A DNA stretch of 64,000 bases from Palsa-504 sp963808315 (GCA_963808315.1 CAWEFK010000013.1:248001-312000); one strand, 5' to 3'. Shown: positions 1 through 9,238, numbered from the stretch's first letter. Numbers and translations are program-made. The notes: a model not told the origin generated them from the sequence alone.

Positions 1-463
1 GCCGCGCGGGCGCACGACCCCAAGGTGCTCGTCGAGGCCGCGGTGCCCGGGATGGAAGTCGAGTGCGCCGTGCTCGAGGGCATCGACGGTGGCCCGCCCG
101 AGGCCAGCGTGCCCGGTCAGGTGCTGGTGGATGCGCAGTCGGAGTTCTACGACTTCGAGGCGAAGTACCTGGCGTCGGCGGCCACCATGGCTATCCCGGC
201 ACCGCTGCCGGCCGAAGCCGCGGACCGGATCAGGCGGCTGGCCTGCGCCGCCTTCGACGCGATCTCCTGCGAGGGCCTGGCTCGGGTGGACTTCTTCTAC
301 ACCCCGGCCGGCCAGGTCGTGATCAACGAGATCAACACCATGCCGGGAATGACCCCGGCCTCGGGGTTCCCGATGATGTGGGCCGCCACCGGCCTGCCGC
401 TGCCGCAACTGGTCGACCGGATCATCCAGACCGCCCTGCGCAAGCACTCCGGCCTGCGGTTAG
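1..463 (+). CDS. ddl: D-alanine--D-alanine ligase, C-terminal part
   Basis: Ligates two D-alanines with ATP for peptidoglycan precursor synthesis in the cytoplasm. Only the last ~154 codons are present; the gene enters from the left edge in frame 1. The ATP-grasp C-terminal signature is clear: FEAKYL, then ARVDFF, then VINEINTMPGMTP with the Mg-binding Glu/Asn, and the family tail PALVDR-like helix ending KHSGLR. Ddl proteins usually stop right after a TGLR-like end. Here a TAG sits one base out of frame at 461-463, so a single-base indel just before the stop is likely; read literally the frame would run to 579, through a terminator hairpin and into hup. Family assignment is sure; the exact end is inferred. 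Confidence 0.9.
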
Positions 464-486
464 CCCCGGGCGTCCGGGGCGCTGAC

Positions 487-533
487 ACGACGGCGGGCGG
501 CATCCGGGGATTCCGGATGCCGCCCGCCGTCGT
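487..533. terminator. Bidirectional intrinsic terminator between ddl and hup
   Basis: A perfect 21-bp inverted repeat (arms 487-507 and 513-533) with a 5-base loop lies between the converging ddl and hup genes. The stem is very GC-rich and no long T run follows on either side, as is common in actinomycetes. Its position supports a ddl stop before it. Confidence 0.85.
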
Positions 534-550
534 GAGCTGCCACCTGGCTC

Positions 551-841
551 CTACTTGCCCCCGGGCTTGTCGCCGTTGACGAGAGCCTTGAAGTCGGCGC
601 CGGCGCGAAACTTGGGCACCGAGGACTTGGGTACCTGGATGGTCGCGCCCGTGGCCGGATTGCGGGCCGTGCGGGCGGGACGCTCGCTCTTCTCGAAGAC
701 GCCGAACCCGGTGATGGCCACCTTGTCACCACTCGCGACGGCCGACTGGATCGCTTCGAGTACCGCGTTCACGGCTTCTGTCGCAGACTTCTTGTCCCCT
801 AGCCGTCCGGAGATCGCGTCGATCAGATCACGTTTGTTCAT
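551..841 (-). CDS. hup: HU family nucleoid protein
   Basis: Small basic dimeric DNA-bending protein of the nucleoid. The 96-residue product starts MNKRDLIDAI and carries the HU signature GFGVFEKSERPARTARNP at residues 45-62, followed by the DNA-binding beta-arm NPATGATIQVPKSS. It ends soon after VNGDKPGGK, so it is the short HupA-like form without the long Lys/Ala-rich tail seen in HupS or mycobacterial HU. The ATG at 839-841 is preceded by a good AGGAGT ribosome-binding site; the open frame continues upstream but that part is not HU-like. The neighbourhood ddl-hup-leuDC matches the conserved actinomycete order. Confidence 0.95.
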   Translation of the reverse strand: MNKRDLIDAISGRLGDKKSATEAVNAVLEAIQSAVASGDKVAITGFGVFEKSERPARTARNPATGATIQVPKSSVPKFRAGADFKALVNGDKPGGK

Positions 842-1483
842 AGACACTCCTACGCTTCCCCCACAGGTCGCGTGGGCTCCGGTAGTCGGGATCGCGACCT
901 CTGACCTGCCCGAAAGTAGGCGATCCAGCGCCGTTGCACAATAACCCTGGCCAGATTGGCCGGCGTGTCGGCCAATATCACACTCGCCGGCCTCCACCGC
1001 TATACGCAATGTATGCAATTGGCGGCTATCTGCTGTCCCGCGCCCGGCGCCCGGCATCCCCGCCCGGGCGGCCACGCTTCGCGTCACGCGGACCCGCCCC
1101 GCACCCCGGCCGCCCCCCCGGCCGCGCCGCCGACCACCCCGCCCCGCACCCCGGCCGCGTAGCCCCAAGCGCACCACCCGCCGCAGAGCCACCCTCCGCG
1201 GGCCGGGCAACCTCCGGCGGTGGATGGTCCTGGACGCCGGCCCCGAGCGCCGCCGGTATGCGCTGGCTCGCGCATCCATCCCCAGTCCCGTGAGCCCTAT
1301 CCGTCCCATCCTGCACGCCCGTGCTGTCCCGCTTCCGCTTCCGACCCACACCGATGGTCCAACGTGGTGGCCCCAGCGGCACATAGTGATGACTGCGAAG
1401 CTGGCCGGGCCGCGATGGCCGCCGTTCGGGAATCGTCACCACGGTGGTCGATCCCTGTCGGCGGGTGACCCGGGTCGCGAGGG
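842..1483. other. Intergenic region upstream of hup and downstream of a TetR gene
   Basis: About 640 bp without a convincing gene. It holds the hup promoter region near 850-1000, a C-rich low-complexity stretch (1040-1200), and one solo end of the dispersed repeat family at 1311-1375 described separately. Long reading frames here are GC-driven shadows. Confidence 0.6.
1311..1375 (-). repeat. Solo end module of the dispersed repeat element (copy D)
   Basis: A ~65-bp block matching the end of the elements at 15943-16986 and 44342-44782. Shared blocks include GACCCACA followed by CCGATGGTCC, next to a CGCTTCCGCTTCCG tract equivalent to the CGCTCCCGCTCGCG tract beside the other copies. The opposite end and internal part of the element were not found here. 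Confidence 0.55.
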
Positions 1484-2074
1484 TCAGGGAACGGGCTGGG
1501 CGGCGACCAGGACCGCGGCGACTACGCGCGCGACGGCGGCGGGGTTCGGAGTGGCGTCGGCCTCGGTGAACAGCAGGTGCGCGGCGCCGATCAGGGTGGG
1601 GGCGAGCGTGCTGATCTCGGCGTCGGGCGCGACGCGGCCCAGGTCGCGCTCGGCCGCAAGGTATCCGGCCACCATGGCGGTGGACTCGGACAGGAGCGGG
1701 ATGCGCGAGCCGGTGGCGGCCCTCAGCCGGGCGCGCAGTTCGTCCCGCGCGATGACCAGGCGGATGAGCGCCAGGACGGCCGGATTGAAGAGGTCCGGGA
1801 GCGCCGCGGTCAGGTGGCCCGCGACGGAGCCGCTCCCCGCCTGGGCGCGCAAGGCCGCGGCCTGGGCGTCGATCCGGGCGACCCGGTCGAGGGCGAGTTC
1901 GGTGAGGAACGCGTCGAAGTCGGCGAAGTGCCGGTGCAGCACCCCTTTGGCCACACCCGCTTCCGCGGTGACCGCGCGGCTGGTCAGGCTGCCGGGGCCG
2001 TCCCGGAGCAGGACGCGCTCGGCGGCGTCGAAGAGCTGCCCGCGCGGATCACGGATGGCCACCCCCGTCGGCAC
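1484..2074 (-). CDS. TetR/AcrR family transcriptional regulator
   Basis: Ligand-responsive repressor. Residues 8-60 form the N-terminal helix-turn-helix: LFDAAERVLLRDG, then LTSRAVTAEAGVAKGVLHRHF, the usual TetR recognition pattern. The remaining ~135 residues are the variable all-alpha ligand domain. The chosen start is GTG at 2072-2074, preceded by GGAAGGA; an ATG at 2079-2081 is in another frame. The gene faces a methyltransferase gene across a 73-bp gap that holds two inverted repeats, so it probably represses itself and the methyltransferase. The ligand cannot be told. Confidence 0.85.
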   Translation of the reverse strand: MPTGVAIRDPRGQLFDAAERVLLRDGPGSLTSRAVTAEAGVAKGVLHRHFADFDAFLTELALDRVARIDAQAAALRAQAGSGSVAGHLTAALPDLFNPAVLALIRLVIARDELRARLRAATGSRIPLLSESTAMVAGYLAAERDLGRVAPDAEISTLAPTLIGAAHLLFTEADATPNPAAVARVVAAVLVAAQPVP

Positions 2075-2118
2075 TGGTCATCCATCCTTCCTTCGCCGTC
2101 CGCGAACGCAGCGCGATA

Positions 2119-2159
2119 ATGGGCACGCGCCCATCTAGAGTGGGCACATGACCACTCTA
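2119..2159. promoter_or_regulatory. Probable TetR operators between divergent genes
   Basis: Two adjacent inverted repeats: ATGGGC-N4-GCCCAT (2119-2134) and TAGAGTGG-N8-CCACTCTA (2136-2159). They fill the gap between the TetR start and the methyltransferase start, the usual place for an autorepressor site. The second overlaps the presumed methyltransferase ATG (2148). The binding itself is inferred. Confidence 0.6.
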
Positions 2160-3222
2160 CCGTCGAAACGCGCTGGGACCGGTGATGCCGCCGGGACTGA
2201 TGAGACTGTCGGGACTGGTAATACCATTGGGCTCGCTGGTGCTGTCGCGGCTGGTGATGCTGTCGCGGCCGGTGATGCTGTCGCGGCCGGTGATGCTGTC
2301 GCGGCCGGTAATGCTGTACGGCCGGTATGCTGTCACGACCGGTGATGAGACTGTCGGGGGCAGCGGGACTGTCAGTGGTTGTGATGCTGTTGGGGGCGGT
2401 GAGATCGGGGGGCGCGACCGGGTGGGGGCGGTCCACCTTCAGCGGCAGGTCGCCGAGGGGTTCGGTGCCGAGGCTGGCCGCTACGACCGGGCCAGGCCGA
2501 CCTATCCCGCCGACCTGATCAACCGCATCATCGCGGCCAGCCCGCGACGTGCCGGTTCACCGCCGTACTGTCTCGACGTCGGGTGCGGCACCGGCATCTC
2601 CTCCCGGCTGCTGGCGGCGGCCGGGGGCCGGGTGCTCGGCGTGGATCCCGACCCGCGGATGGCCGAGTTGGCCAGGCGAGGCGGGACCGAGACGGAGGTC
2701 GCGAAGTTCGAGGACTGGGACCCGGCCGGCCGCATCTTCGACGCGGTCGTCGCCGCGCAATCCTGGCACTGGGTAGACCCGGTCGCGGGCGCGGCGAAGG
2801 TCGCCGCGGTGCTACGTCCCGGCGGCCGGCTGGCGGTGTTCTGGAATGCCTTCGACCCGCCGAAGCACCTGCGCGAGGCGTTCGCCGAGGTATTCCGCCG
2901 AACGCTGCCGGACTCGCCGTTCGGCCGCTTCTGGGCCAGGCCCGCCGTCGAGACCTACCGGGCCGGATGCGCGAAGGTCACCGACGCGCTACGGCAGGCC
3001 GGAGGGTTCGGCGAGCCGGAGGAATGGCTGTCCTGCTGGGAACGGCCCTACACCCGGGACGAGTGGCTCGACCTGGTCCCGACCACCGGCGGCTTCACCC
3101 GGCACCCCGAGTCCGTCCAGGCCGAGATCCTCGACGGCCTCGGCGCCGCCGTCGATGACGCAGGGGGCGCCTTCACCATGTCCTACACGACGATCGCTGC
3201 CACCGCGGCCCGCGGTGAATGA
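2148..3222 (+). CDS. Class I SAM-dependent methyltransferase with repeat-rich N-terminus (frameshifted)
   Basis: Methylates an unknown substrate using S-adenosylmethionine. The catalytic domain is plain from about 2440 on: GFGAEAGRYDRARPTYP, motif I LDVGCGTGISS, the acidic end of strand 2 GVDPDPRM, then AQSWHWVDP and the post-I motif LRPGGRLAVFW. The best start is ATG 2148, giving MTTLPSKRAG, but that frame ends at 2345. It leads into a tandem repeat (2241-2346) in which one unit is 16 rather than 18 bases; restoring two bases joins the ATG frame to the methyltransferase frame. Without that, translation would have to start within the repeat or at GTG 2422. Convergent with leuD, 13 bp apart. 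Confidence 0.8.
2241..2346 (+). repeat. 18-bp tandem repeat in the 5' part of the methyltransferase gene
   Basis: Six units of the pattern GCTGTCGCGGCCGGTGAT: five of 18 bp and one (2313-2328) of 16 bp. In the frame of ATG 2148 each full unit encodes AVAAGD. The short unit changes the frame. Confidence 0.9.
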
Positions 3223-3235
3223 CCGGCCAGCGGAT

Positions 3236-3829
3236 TTAGGCGGTGACGGGGAAGAAGGAGGGACGGGTGCGCTCGAAGGCGGTGATGTCATCGACGTGGC
3301 GCAGGGTCAAGCCGATGTCGTCCAGGCCCTCCATCAGCCGCCAGCGGGTGTAGTCGTCGATATCGAAGGACGCCTTGATCCCGGCCGCGTCGGCCAGCAC
3401 GAGACGGCGGTCCAGGTCGACGACGACCTCGGTGCCCGGGTCGGCCTCGATGGCGTCCTGCAGGGCGGTCACCGTGGCCTCGGGCAGCGCGATCGGCAGC
3501 AGGCCGGCCTTGGTCGAGTTCGAGCGGAAGATGTCGCCGAACCTCGGTGCGATCACGGCGCGGAACCCGTAGTCGGTCAGCGCCCAGACCGCGTGCTCGC
3601 GGGACGAGCCGGTGCCGAAGTCGGTGCCGGCGACCAGGATCGTCGCCCCTTCGTACTGCGGCTGATTGAGGACGAAGGACGGGTCCTCGCGCCAGGCGGC
3701 GAACAGGCCCTCGCCGAAGCCGGCCCGGCTCACCCGCTTGAGGTACTCGGCCGGGATGATCTGGTCGGTGTCCACGTTGGTGCGGCGCAGCGGCACCGCC
3801 CGGCCGACGTGGGTGGTGAACGGTTCCAT
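3236..3829 (-). CDS. leuD: 3-isopropylmalate dehydratase small subunit
   Basis: With LeuC, isomerises 2-isopropylmalate to 3-isopropylmalate in leucine synthesis. The intact 197-residue protein is of normal length and shows the swivel-domain motifs NVDTDQIIPAEYLKR (18-32), GTDFGTGSSREHA (68-80) and RFGDIFRSNSTKAGLL (96-111). The start is ATG 3827-3829, 13 bp after the leuC stop, so leuCD form one operon transcribed leftward. Convergent with the methyltransferase gene. Confidence 0.97.
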   Translation of the reverse strand: MEPFTTHVGRAVPLRRTNVDTDQIIPAEYLKRVSRAGFGEGLFAAWREDPSFVLNQPQYEGATILVAGTDFGTGSSREHAVWALTDYGFRAVIAPRFGDIFRSNSTKAGLLPIALPEATVTALQDAIEADPGTEVVVDLDRRLVLADAAGIKASFDIDDYTRWRLMEGLDDIGLTLRHVDDITAFERTRPSFFPVTA

Positions 3830-3842
3830 CGTGCGATTCTCC

Positions 3843-5269
3843 TTACAGGTCGGCGGGGGCGGCGAGGTGGCCGGTCACGGCGGTGGCGGCGGCGACTTCC
3901 GGCGACACCAGGTGGGTGCGGCCGCCCTTGCCCTGACGGCCCTCGAAGTTGCGGTTGGAGGTCGACGCGCTGCGCTCGCCCGCGCTGAGCTTGTCCGGGT
4001 TCATGCCCAGGCACATCGAGCAGCCGGCCGACCGCCACTCCGCGCCGGCCGCGGTGAAGATCGCGTCCAGCCCTTCCTCCTGAGCCTGTGCCCGCACCGC
4101 CATCGACCCGGGGACCACCAGCATCCGCACGGACGGCGCCACCCGCCGGCCCTGCAGCACCGCGGCGGCCGCCCGCAGGTCCTCGATCCGGCCGTTGGTG
4201 CAGGAACCGACGAAGACCGTGTCCACGGCGACGTCGCGCAGCGGGGTGCCCGGCCGCAGGTCCATGTAGGTCAGCGCACGCTCAGCGGCCGCCCGGGCGT
4301 CCGGGTCGGCGAACGAGGCGGGGTCCGGCACCGATGAGTCAAGCGGCAGCGCCTGCCCTGGGTTGGTGCCCCAGGTCACGTACGGCGTCAGCGTCCCGGC
4401 GTCCAGGACCACCTCGTGGTCGAAGACCGCGTCGGCGTCGCTGGGCAGCGAGCGCCAGTAGTCGAGCGCGGCCTCCCACTCGGCGCCGGACGGTGCGTGC
4501 GGCTTGCCCTGCAGATAGGAGAACGTCACCTCATCCGGGGCCACCAGGCCGGCCCGGCGCCGGCCTCGATGGACATGTTGCACAGGGTCAGCCGGCCCGC
4601 CATGGACAGCGCGCGCACGGCCGGGCCGCGGTACTCGAGCACGTAGCCCTGGCCGCCGCCGGTGCCGATCTTCGCGATGATGGCCAGGATCAGGTCCTTG
4701 GCGGTCACGCCGTCGGGCAGCGCGCCGTTCACCGTGATCGCCATGGTCTTGGGCCGCAGTTGCGGCAGCGTCTGGGTCGCGAGCACGTGCTCGACCTCGC
4801 TGGTCCCGATGCCGAAGGCCAGGGCCCCGAGCGCGCCGTGGGTTGAGGTATGAGAGTCGCCGCAGACGATGGTCAGGCCCGGCTGGGTCAGGCCGAGCTG
4901 CGGTCCGATGACGTGCACGATGCCCTGGTCGGCATCGCCCATGGGGTAAAGCCGGACGCCGAACTCGGCGCAGTTCTTGCGCAGTGCTTCGACCTGGGTA
5001 CGGGACACCGGGTCGGTCACCGGGCTGTCCGGGCCCGACAGGGGGACGCCGGGGCCGGTGATCCCGGTGGTCGGCACGTTATGGTCCTCGGTGGCGATGG
5101 TCAGGTCGGGGCGGCGCACCTTGCGGTCGGCCGCGCGCAGCCCGTCGAACGCCTGCGGGCTGGTCACCTCGTGCAGCAGATGGAGGTCGATATAGAGGAG
5201 GTCGGGCTCGCCGGCCGCGCTACGCACCACGTGGGCGTCCCAGATCTTCTCGGCGAGCGTACGGCCCAT
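3843..5269 (-). CDS. leuC: 3-isopropylmalate dehydratase large subunit (one frameshift)
   Basis: Fe-S aconitase-family subunit of the leucine pathway. The start ATG 5267-5269 (MGRTLAEKIWDAH) has an AAAGGAGA ribosome site. The N-terminal part shows VCGDSHTSTHGALGALAFGIG; the C-terminal part shows VGSCTNGRIEDLRAAA and CSMCLGMNPDKL, which together give the three cluster cysteines. The frame breaks near 4548-4556, in the stretch that should read NMSIEAGARAGLVAPDE: one base is missing after the GGCGCC. Both halves are otherwise complete and collinear, so a sequencing deletion is more likely than a dead gene. Divergent from the IclR-type regulator at 5324. Confidence 0.93.
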
Positions 5270-5291
5270 CACGCGCTCTCCTTTCGCTTGC

Positions 5292-5308
5292 GTCTCGCAT
5301 GTCGAGAC
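5292..5308. promoter_or_regulatory. Inverted repeat in the leuC/ndgR divergent promoter
   Basis: GTCTCG-N5-CGAGAC, perfect 6-bp arms, lies in the 54-bp gap between leuC and the IclR-type gene. NdgR/LtbR regulators are known to bind this intergenic region in Streptomyces and Corynebacterium, so this is the natural operator candidate. Binding here is inferred. Confidence 0.5.
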
Positions 5309-5323
5309 GGCAGTATTCATTAC

Positions 5324-6040
5324 ATGAACAACTCTAGCGGAGTCGGCGTTCTCGACAAGACGATTTCCGTGCTATCCGCGCTGGAGAGCGGCCCGGCCTC
5401 GCTGGCTCAGCTGGTCAAGGCGACAGGCCTGGCCAGGCCGACGGCGCACCGGATCGCGGTCGCGCTGGAGAGCCATCGCATCCTGGCTCGCGACGCGCAG
5501 GGCCGGTTCGTGCTCGGCCCGCGGATCGGGGAGCTGGCCGCGGCGGCCGGAGAAGACCGGCTGCTCGCGATCGCGCAGCCGATCCTGACTCAGCTCAGGG
5601 ACGCCACCGGCGAGAGCGCCCAGCTCTACCGGGCGCACTCCGACGCGCGTATCTGCGTGGCCGCGGCCGAACGGGCCAGCGGGCTGCGGGACACCGTCCC
5701 CGTCGGCGCCGCGCTGCCGATGACGGCCGGCTCGGCCGCCCAGGTCTTGCTCGCCTGGGAAGAAGGAGGACGCATGCACCGCGGGCTGCGCGGCGCCAAG
5801 TTCACCGCGAGCACCCTGGCCCAGGTCCGCAGGAGGGGCTGGGCCGCCACCGCGGCCGAACGCGAACCCGGCGTCGCCTCGGTGTCCGCGCCGGTACGCG
5901 GGCCGGCCGGCCGGGTGCTGGCCGCGGTCTCGGTCTCCGGCCCGATCGAGCGCCTGACCAGGTCGCCGGGGCGGATGCATGCCGCCGCCGTGGTCGCGGC
6001 CGGGGACAAGATCAGCAGGCAGCTCCGCGCCGGGACCTGA
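5324..6040 (+). CDS. ndgR: IclR family regulator of leucine biosynthesis, NdgR/LtbR-like
   Basis: 238 residues, the usual NdgR length. The winged helix is at residues ~8-65 (VLDKTISVLSALESGPASLA, then GLARPTAHRIAVALESH), followed by the IclR effector domain with LRDTVPVGAALPMTAGSAAQ. The ATG 5324-5326 sits 54 bp from the divergent leuC start; longer upstream frames are shadows of leuC. In known actinomycetes this protein controls leuCD and other amino-acid genes. The same placement and length here make that role likely; the name is by synteny and family. Confidence 0.88.
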   Translation: MNNSSGVGVLDKTISVLSALESGPASLAQLVKATGLARPTAHRIAVALESHRILARDAQGRFVLGPRIGELAAAAGEDRLLAIAQPILTQLRDATGESAQLYRAHSDARICVAAAERASGLRDTVPVGAALPMTAGSAAQVLLAWEEGGRMHRGLRGAKFTASTLAQVRRRGWAATAAEREPGVASVSAPVRGPAGRVLAAVSVSGPIERLTRSPGRMHAAAVVAAGDKISRQLRAGT

Positions 6041-6258
6041 CCGGCGGGGTCGGGACACGACAGGAAAGCGGGCCGCCGCGGGCCGCAGCACCCGGATCCG
6101 GTCGGTAGCCGGGAGCGGGGGTCGAACGGAGATTGTGACGTAAGACCCTTGCTTCCGCGCCGGTCGGCTCTGCCGGACAGGGCCATGATGGATATCGTCG
6201 AACCCGTGAGGACACGCTGGACCGAAAGAGCCGGGGAAATGGATACGAGGTCGCACGG

Positions 6259-7431
6259 ATGAAGGCAGCTGTCGTCAAGGAGACCGCGCCCGGCGAGCGC
6301 CGGGTGGCCCTGGTGCCGGACGCGATCGCCAGGTTGCGGCCCGCCGGGATCGACGTCCTGGTGGAAAGCGGGGCGGGGGACCAGGCCTGGCTGGCCGACG
6401 CCGTCTACGCGGAGGCCGGCGCCACCATCGTGAGCTCCGCCGAGCTCTACCTGACCGCCGACGTGATCCTCACCGTGACCAAACCCACGGCCGCGATGAT
6501 GAGCCAGCTCAGGAAGGGCCAGGCGATCGTGGGCATGCTGGCCCCGCTCACCGATCCCCGGCTCGCCGCCGCGCTGGCCGCCAGCGGCGTGACCGCGATC
6601 AGCCTGGACGGGCTGCCGCGCACGCTGTCCCGGGCGCAGCCCATGGACGCGCTCACCTCCCAGTCGAACGTGGCCGGGTACAAGGCCGTGCTGGTCGCCG
6701 CGGCCGAATACGGTCGGTTCTTCCCGTTGCTGATCACCGCGGCGGGCACCGCCCGGCCGGCCCGGGTGCTCGTGCTCGGTACCGGCGTGGCCGGGCTGCA
6801 GGCGATCGGCACCGCCCGGCGGCTGGGTGCGCTGGTGAGCGGCTACGACGTGCGGCCAAGCTCCAAGGGCGAGGTCGAGTCGCTCGGGGCCACGTTCGTC
6901 GAGCTGACCTCGGTGGGATCCGCGGCCGGGGAGGGCGGGTACGCCCGCGAGCTGACCACCGAGGAACGCCAGGCCCAGCAGGACGAACTGGCCGGCCACA
7001 TCGCCCGGCACGACGTGGTGATCACGACCGCGCAGGTGCCCGGCCGCCGGCCGCCGCTGCTGGTGACCGAGGACGCGATCAAGGCGATGTCGGCCGGATC
7101 GGTGATCGTGGACATGGGCGCCAGCGCGCTCGGCGGCAACGTGACCGGATCTGTGCCCGGCGAGACGGTCGTGACCGGCAACGGGGTCACGATCATCGGC
7201 GCGGACAACCTGCCCGCCACCGTGCCGACCGCGGCCTCGAACGCGTACTCGCGGAACCTCGCCGCGCTGCTGCTGCACCTGACCGCCGACGGCGCGCTGG
7301 CCATCGACCCCAGCGACGAGATCCAGGCGGGCGTGGTGATCACGCACGACGGCCGGGTCATCCACGAGGGCGTGGCCGCCCTGCTCCAACCCACCGAGGG
7401 AGGCGCCGGTGTCGACGGCCCTAGTAACTGA
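6259..7431 (+). CDS. pntAA: NAD(P) transhydrogenase subunit alpha 1
   Basis: NAD(H)-binding domain I of the proton-pumping transhydrogenase, which passes hydride between NADH and NADP+. 390 residues, alanine-dehydrogenase-like: N-terminal KETAPGERRVALVPDA, the conserved SMDALTSQSN-like MDALTSQSNVAGYKAV, the Rossmann loop VLGTGVAGLQAIGTARRLGA (~170-190) with YDVRP after strand 2, and VIVDMGA. ATG 6259 follows a short purine-rich site. Its end overlaps the next gene by 23 bases, marking a three-gene operon. Confidence 0.95.
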   Translation: MKAAVVKETAPGERRVALVPDAIARLRPAGIDVLVESGAGDQAWLADAVYAEAGATIVSSAELYLTADVILTVTKPTAAMMSQLRKGQAIVGMLAPLTDPRLAAALAASGVTAISLDGLPRTLSRAQPMDALTSQSNVAGYKAVLVAAAEYGRFFPLLITAAGTARPARVLVLGTGVAGLQAIGTARRLGALVSGYDVRPSSKGEVESLGATFVELTSVGSAAGEGGYARELTTEERQAQQDELAGHIARHDVVITTAQVPGRRPPLLVTEDAIKAMSAGSVIVDMGASALGGNVTGSVPGETVVTGNGVTIIGADNLPATVPTAASNAYSRNLAALLLHLTADGALAIDPSDEIQAGVVITHDGRVIHEGVAALLQPTEGGAGVDGPSN

Positions 7432-7771
7432 CCTGACCATTTTCATTCTCGCGCTGCTGGTCGGCATCGAGGTCATCGGGAAGGTGCCGGCCACCCTGCA
7501 CACCCCGCTGATGTCGGCGACCAACTCGATCCACGGCATCGTGCTGGCCGGCGCCCTGCTGATCGGGGTGACGGCGGACAACACCGTCGGCTACATCCTG
7601 GCCTTCATCGCCTCGTTCTTCGCCGCGGCCAACGTGGTGGGCGGGTACGTGGTGACCGGGCGGATGCTGAAGATGTTCCGCCGCAAGGCGCCGGGCCCCC
7701 GAACTCGACGGGGCTCGACGGTCACAAGGGTGCGGGGATTGCTGGCGAAGCTGGACCGGACCGGATCATGA
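7409..7771 (+). CDS. pntAB: NAD(P) transhydrogenase subunit alpha 2 (membrane)
   Basis: Small membrane subunit supplying the first transmembrane helices of domain II. 120 residues with about three hydrophobic segments (residues 6-23, 41-56, 60-80), including the conserved TPLMSATNSIHGIVLAGALL. It begins at GTG 7409 inside the end of pntAA and its stop overlaps the pntB ATG. The C-terminal ~30 residues after FRRKAP are basic and not typical. Confidence 0.93.
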   Translation: MSTALVTDLTIFILALLVGIEVIGKVPATLHTPLMSATNSIHGIVLAGALLIGVTADNTVGYILAFIASFFAAANVVGGYVVTGRMLKMFRRKAPGPRTRRGSTVTRVRGLLAKLDRTGS

Positions 7772-9180
7772 GCGGGTTCACCGGCAACATCCAGCTCGTC
7801 TACGTGGTCGCCGCGGCCTGTTTCGTGGTCGGCCTGCACCTGATGAACAGCCCGGCCACCGCGCGCCGGGGCAACCAGGTGTCGACGGCGGGCATGGTGA
7901 TCGCGGGCGCCGCCACGCTGATCCTGCTGATCCACGACGGCACGGTCACGGCGACCGGCTGGATCGTGCTGATCTCCGGCGCGCTGATCGGCTCCGCGGT
8001 CGGCCTGTACGCGGCGCAGTCCGTGCAGATGACCGCCATGCCGCAGCTGGTGTCGATGTTCAACTCGGTCGGCGGCGGGGCCGCCGCGCTGGTGGCGATC
8101 GACGGCTACATCCACTCCGAGTCCAACGCCGGCGGCGTGCTCGGCAGCACCACGGTGTTCACCGTGCTCGACGTGATCATCGGCTCGGTGACGTTCTCCG
8201 GCTCGATCGTGGCGGCGGGCAAGCTGCAGGGCCTGATCGGCGGTCAGCCGATCATCTTCCGGGGCAGCCGGCTGCTCAACGTGGCCCTCGCTGTCATCGC
8301 CATCGGCGCGGCCGCGTTCATGCTCAGCACGGCCAGCCTGCCGGCGCTGCTGATCGTGGTGCTCGCATCGCTCGGGTTCGGCGTGATGATGGTGCTGCCG
8401 ATCGGCGGCGCGGACATGCCGGTGGTGATCTCGCTGCTGAACGCGTTCACCGGCACCGCGGTGGCGATGGCCGGCTTCGTCATCGGGAACTGGGCGCTGA
8501 TCGTGGCCGGCGCGCTGGTCGGCGCGTCCGGCGGCATCTTGACCAAGCTGATGGCGGACGCGATGAACCGGTCGCTGGTCAACATCATCGTGGGCGGGTT
8601 CGGCACCGGGGACAGCGCGGTCGCGGTCGGCGTGGCCGCGGACGCTAGCATCCGGTCCATCGCGGCCGACGACGCGGCCATCCAGCTCGCCTACGCGTCC
8701 AAGGTGATCATCGTGCCGGGCTACGGGCTGGCCGCCGCGCAGGCCCAGCACGGGGTGGCCGAGCTGGCCAAGACCCTGGAGGAGCGCGGCATCGAGGTCA
8801 GCTACGCCATCCACCCGGTCGCGGGCCGGATGCCCGGCCACATGAACGTGCTGCTGGCCGAGGCAAACGTGCCGTACCCGCAGCTCAAGGAGATGGAGGA
8901 GATCAACCCGGAGTTCGCCCGCGCCGACGTGGCCCTGGTCATCGGGGCCAACGACGTGACCAACCCGGCGGCCAGGCGCCCGGGCAGCGAGATCTCCGGC
9001 ATGCCGATCCTGGACGTGGACCAGGCCAAGTCCATCATCGTGATCAAGCGCTCGATGGGACACGGCTACGCCGGCATCGACAACGAGCTGTACGCCGACC
9101 CCAAGACCAGCATGTACTTCGCCGACGCCAAGAAGGCCATGGCCGAGCTGACCGCCGCCGTCAAGACGCTGGTCGGCTGA
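7768..9180 (+). CDS. pntB: NAD(P) transhydrogenase subunit beta
   Basis: 470 residues. The first ~280 form several transmembrane helices carrying the proton channel; the C-terminal third is the NADP(H)-binding domain III with PGYGLAAAQAQHGVAEL, GRMPGHMNVLLAEANVPY and VIGANDVTNPAAR. Intact and of normal length. ATG 7768 overlaps the pntAB stop (ATGA), consistent with translational coupling. The full operon is present, so the complex should assemble in the cytoplasmic membrane. Confidence 0.96.
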   Translation: MSGFTGNIQLVYVVAAACFVVGLHLMNSPATARRGNQVSTAGMVIAGAATLILLIHDGTVTATGWIVLISGALIGSAVGLYAAQSVQMTAMPQLVSMFNSVGGGAAALVAIDGYIHSESNAGGVLGSTTVFTVLDVIIGSVTFSGSIVAAGKLQGLIGGQPIIFRGSRLLNVALAVIAIGAAAFMLSTASLPALLIVVLASLGFGVMMVLPIGGADMPVVISLLNAFTGTAVAMAGFVIGNWALIVAGALVGASGGILTKLMADAMNRSLVNIIVGGFGTGDSAVAVGVAADASIRSIAADDAAIQLAYASKVIIVPGYGLAAAQAQHGVAELAKTLEERGIEVSYAIHPVAGRMPGHMNVLLAEANVPYPQLKEMEEINPEFARADVALVIGANDVTNPAARRPGSEISGMPILDVDQAKSIIVIKRSMGHGYAGIDNELYADPKTSMYFADAKKAMAELTAAVKTLVG

Positions 9181-9238
9181 CCTGCCAGCCGGGACGCCAG
9201 GGGCGTATGGTGCGAAAGATATTCATGAACGACCGAAC

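Noticed and set aside
5626..7584. 652-codon reverse-strand open frame opposite pntAA
   Set aside because: Antisense shadow of a well-conserved gene; Arg/Gly/His-rich text with no motif, typical of GC-rich third-position bias.
7591..9063. 490-codon reverse-strand frame opposite pntB
   Set aside because: Shadow; the forward strand encodes an intact, fully recognisable PntB.
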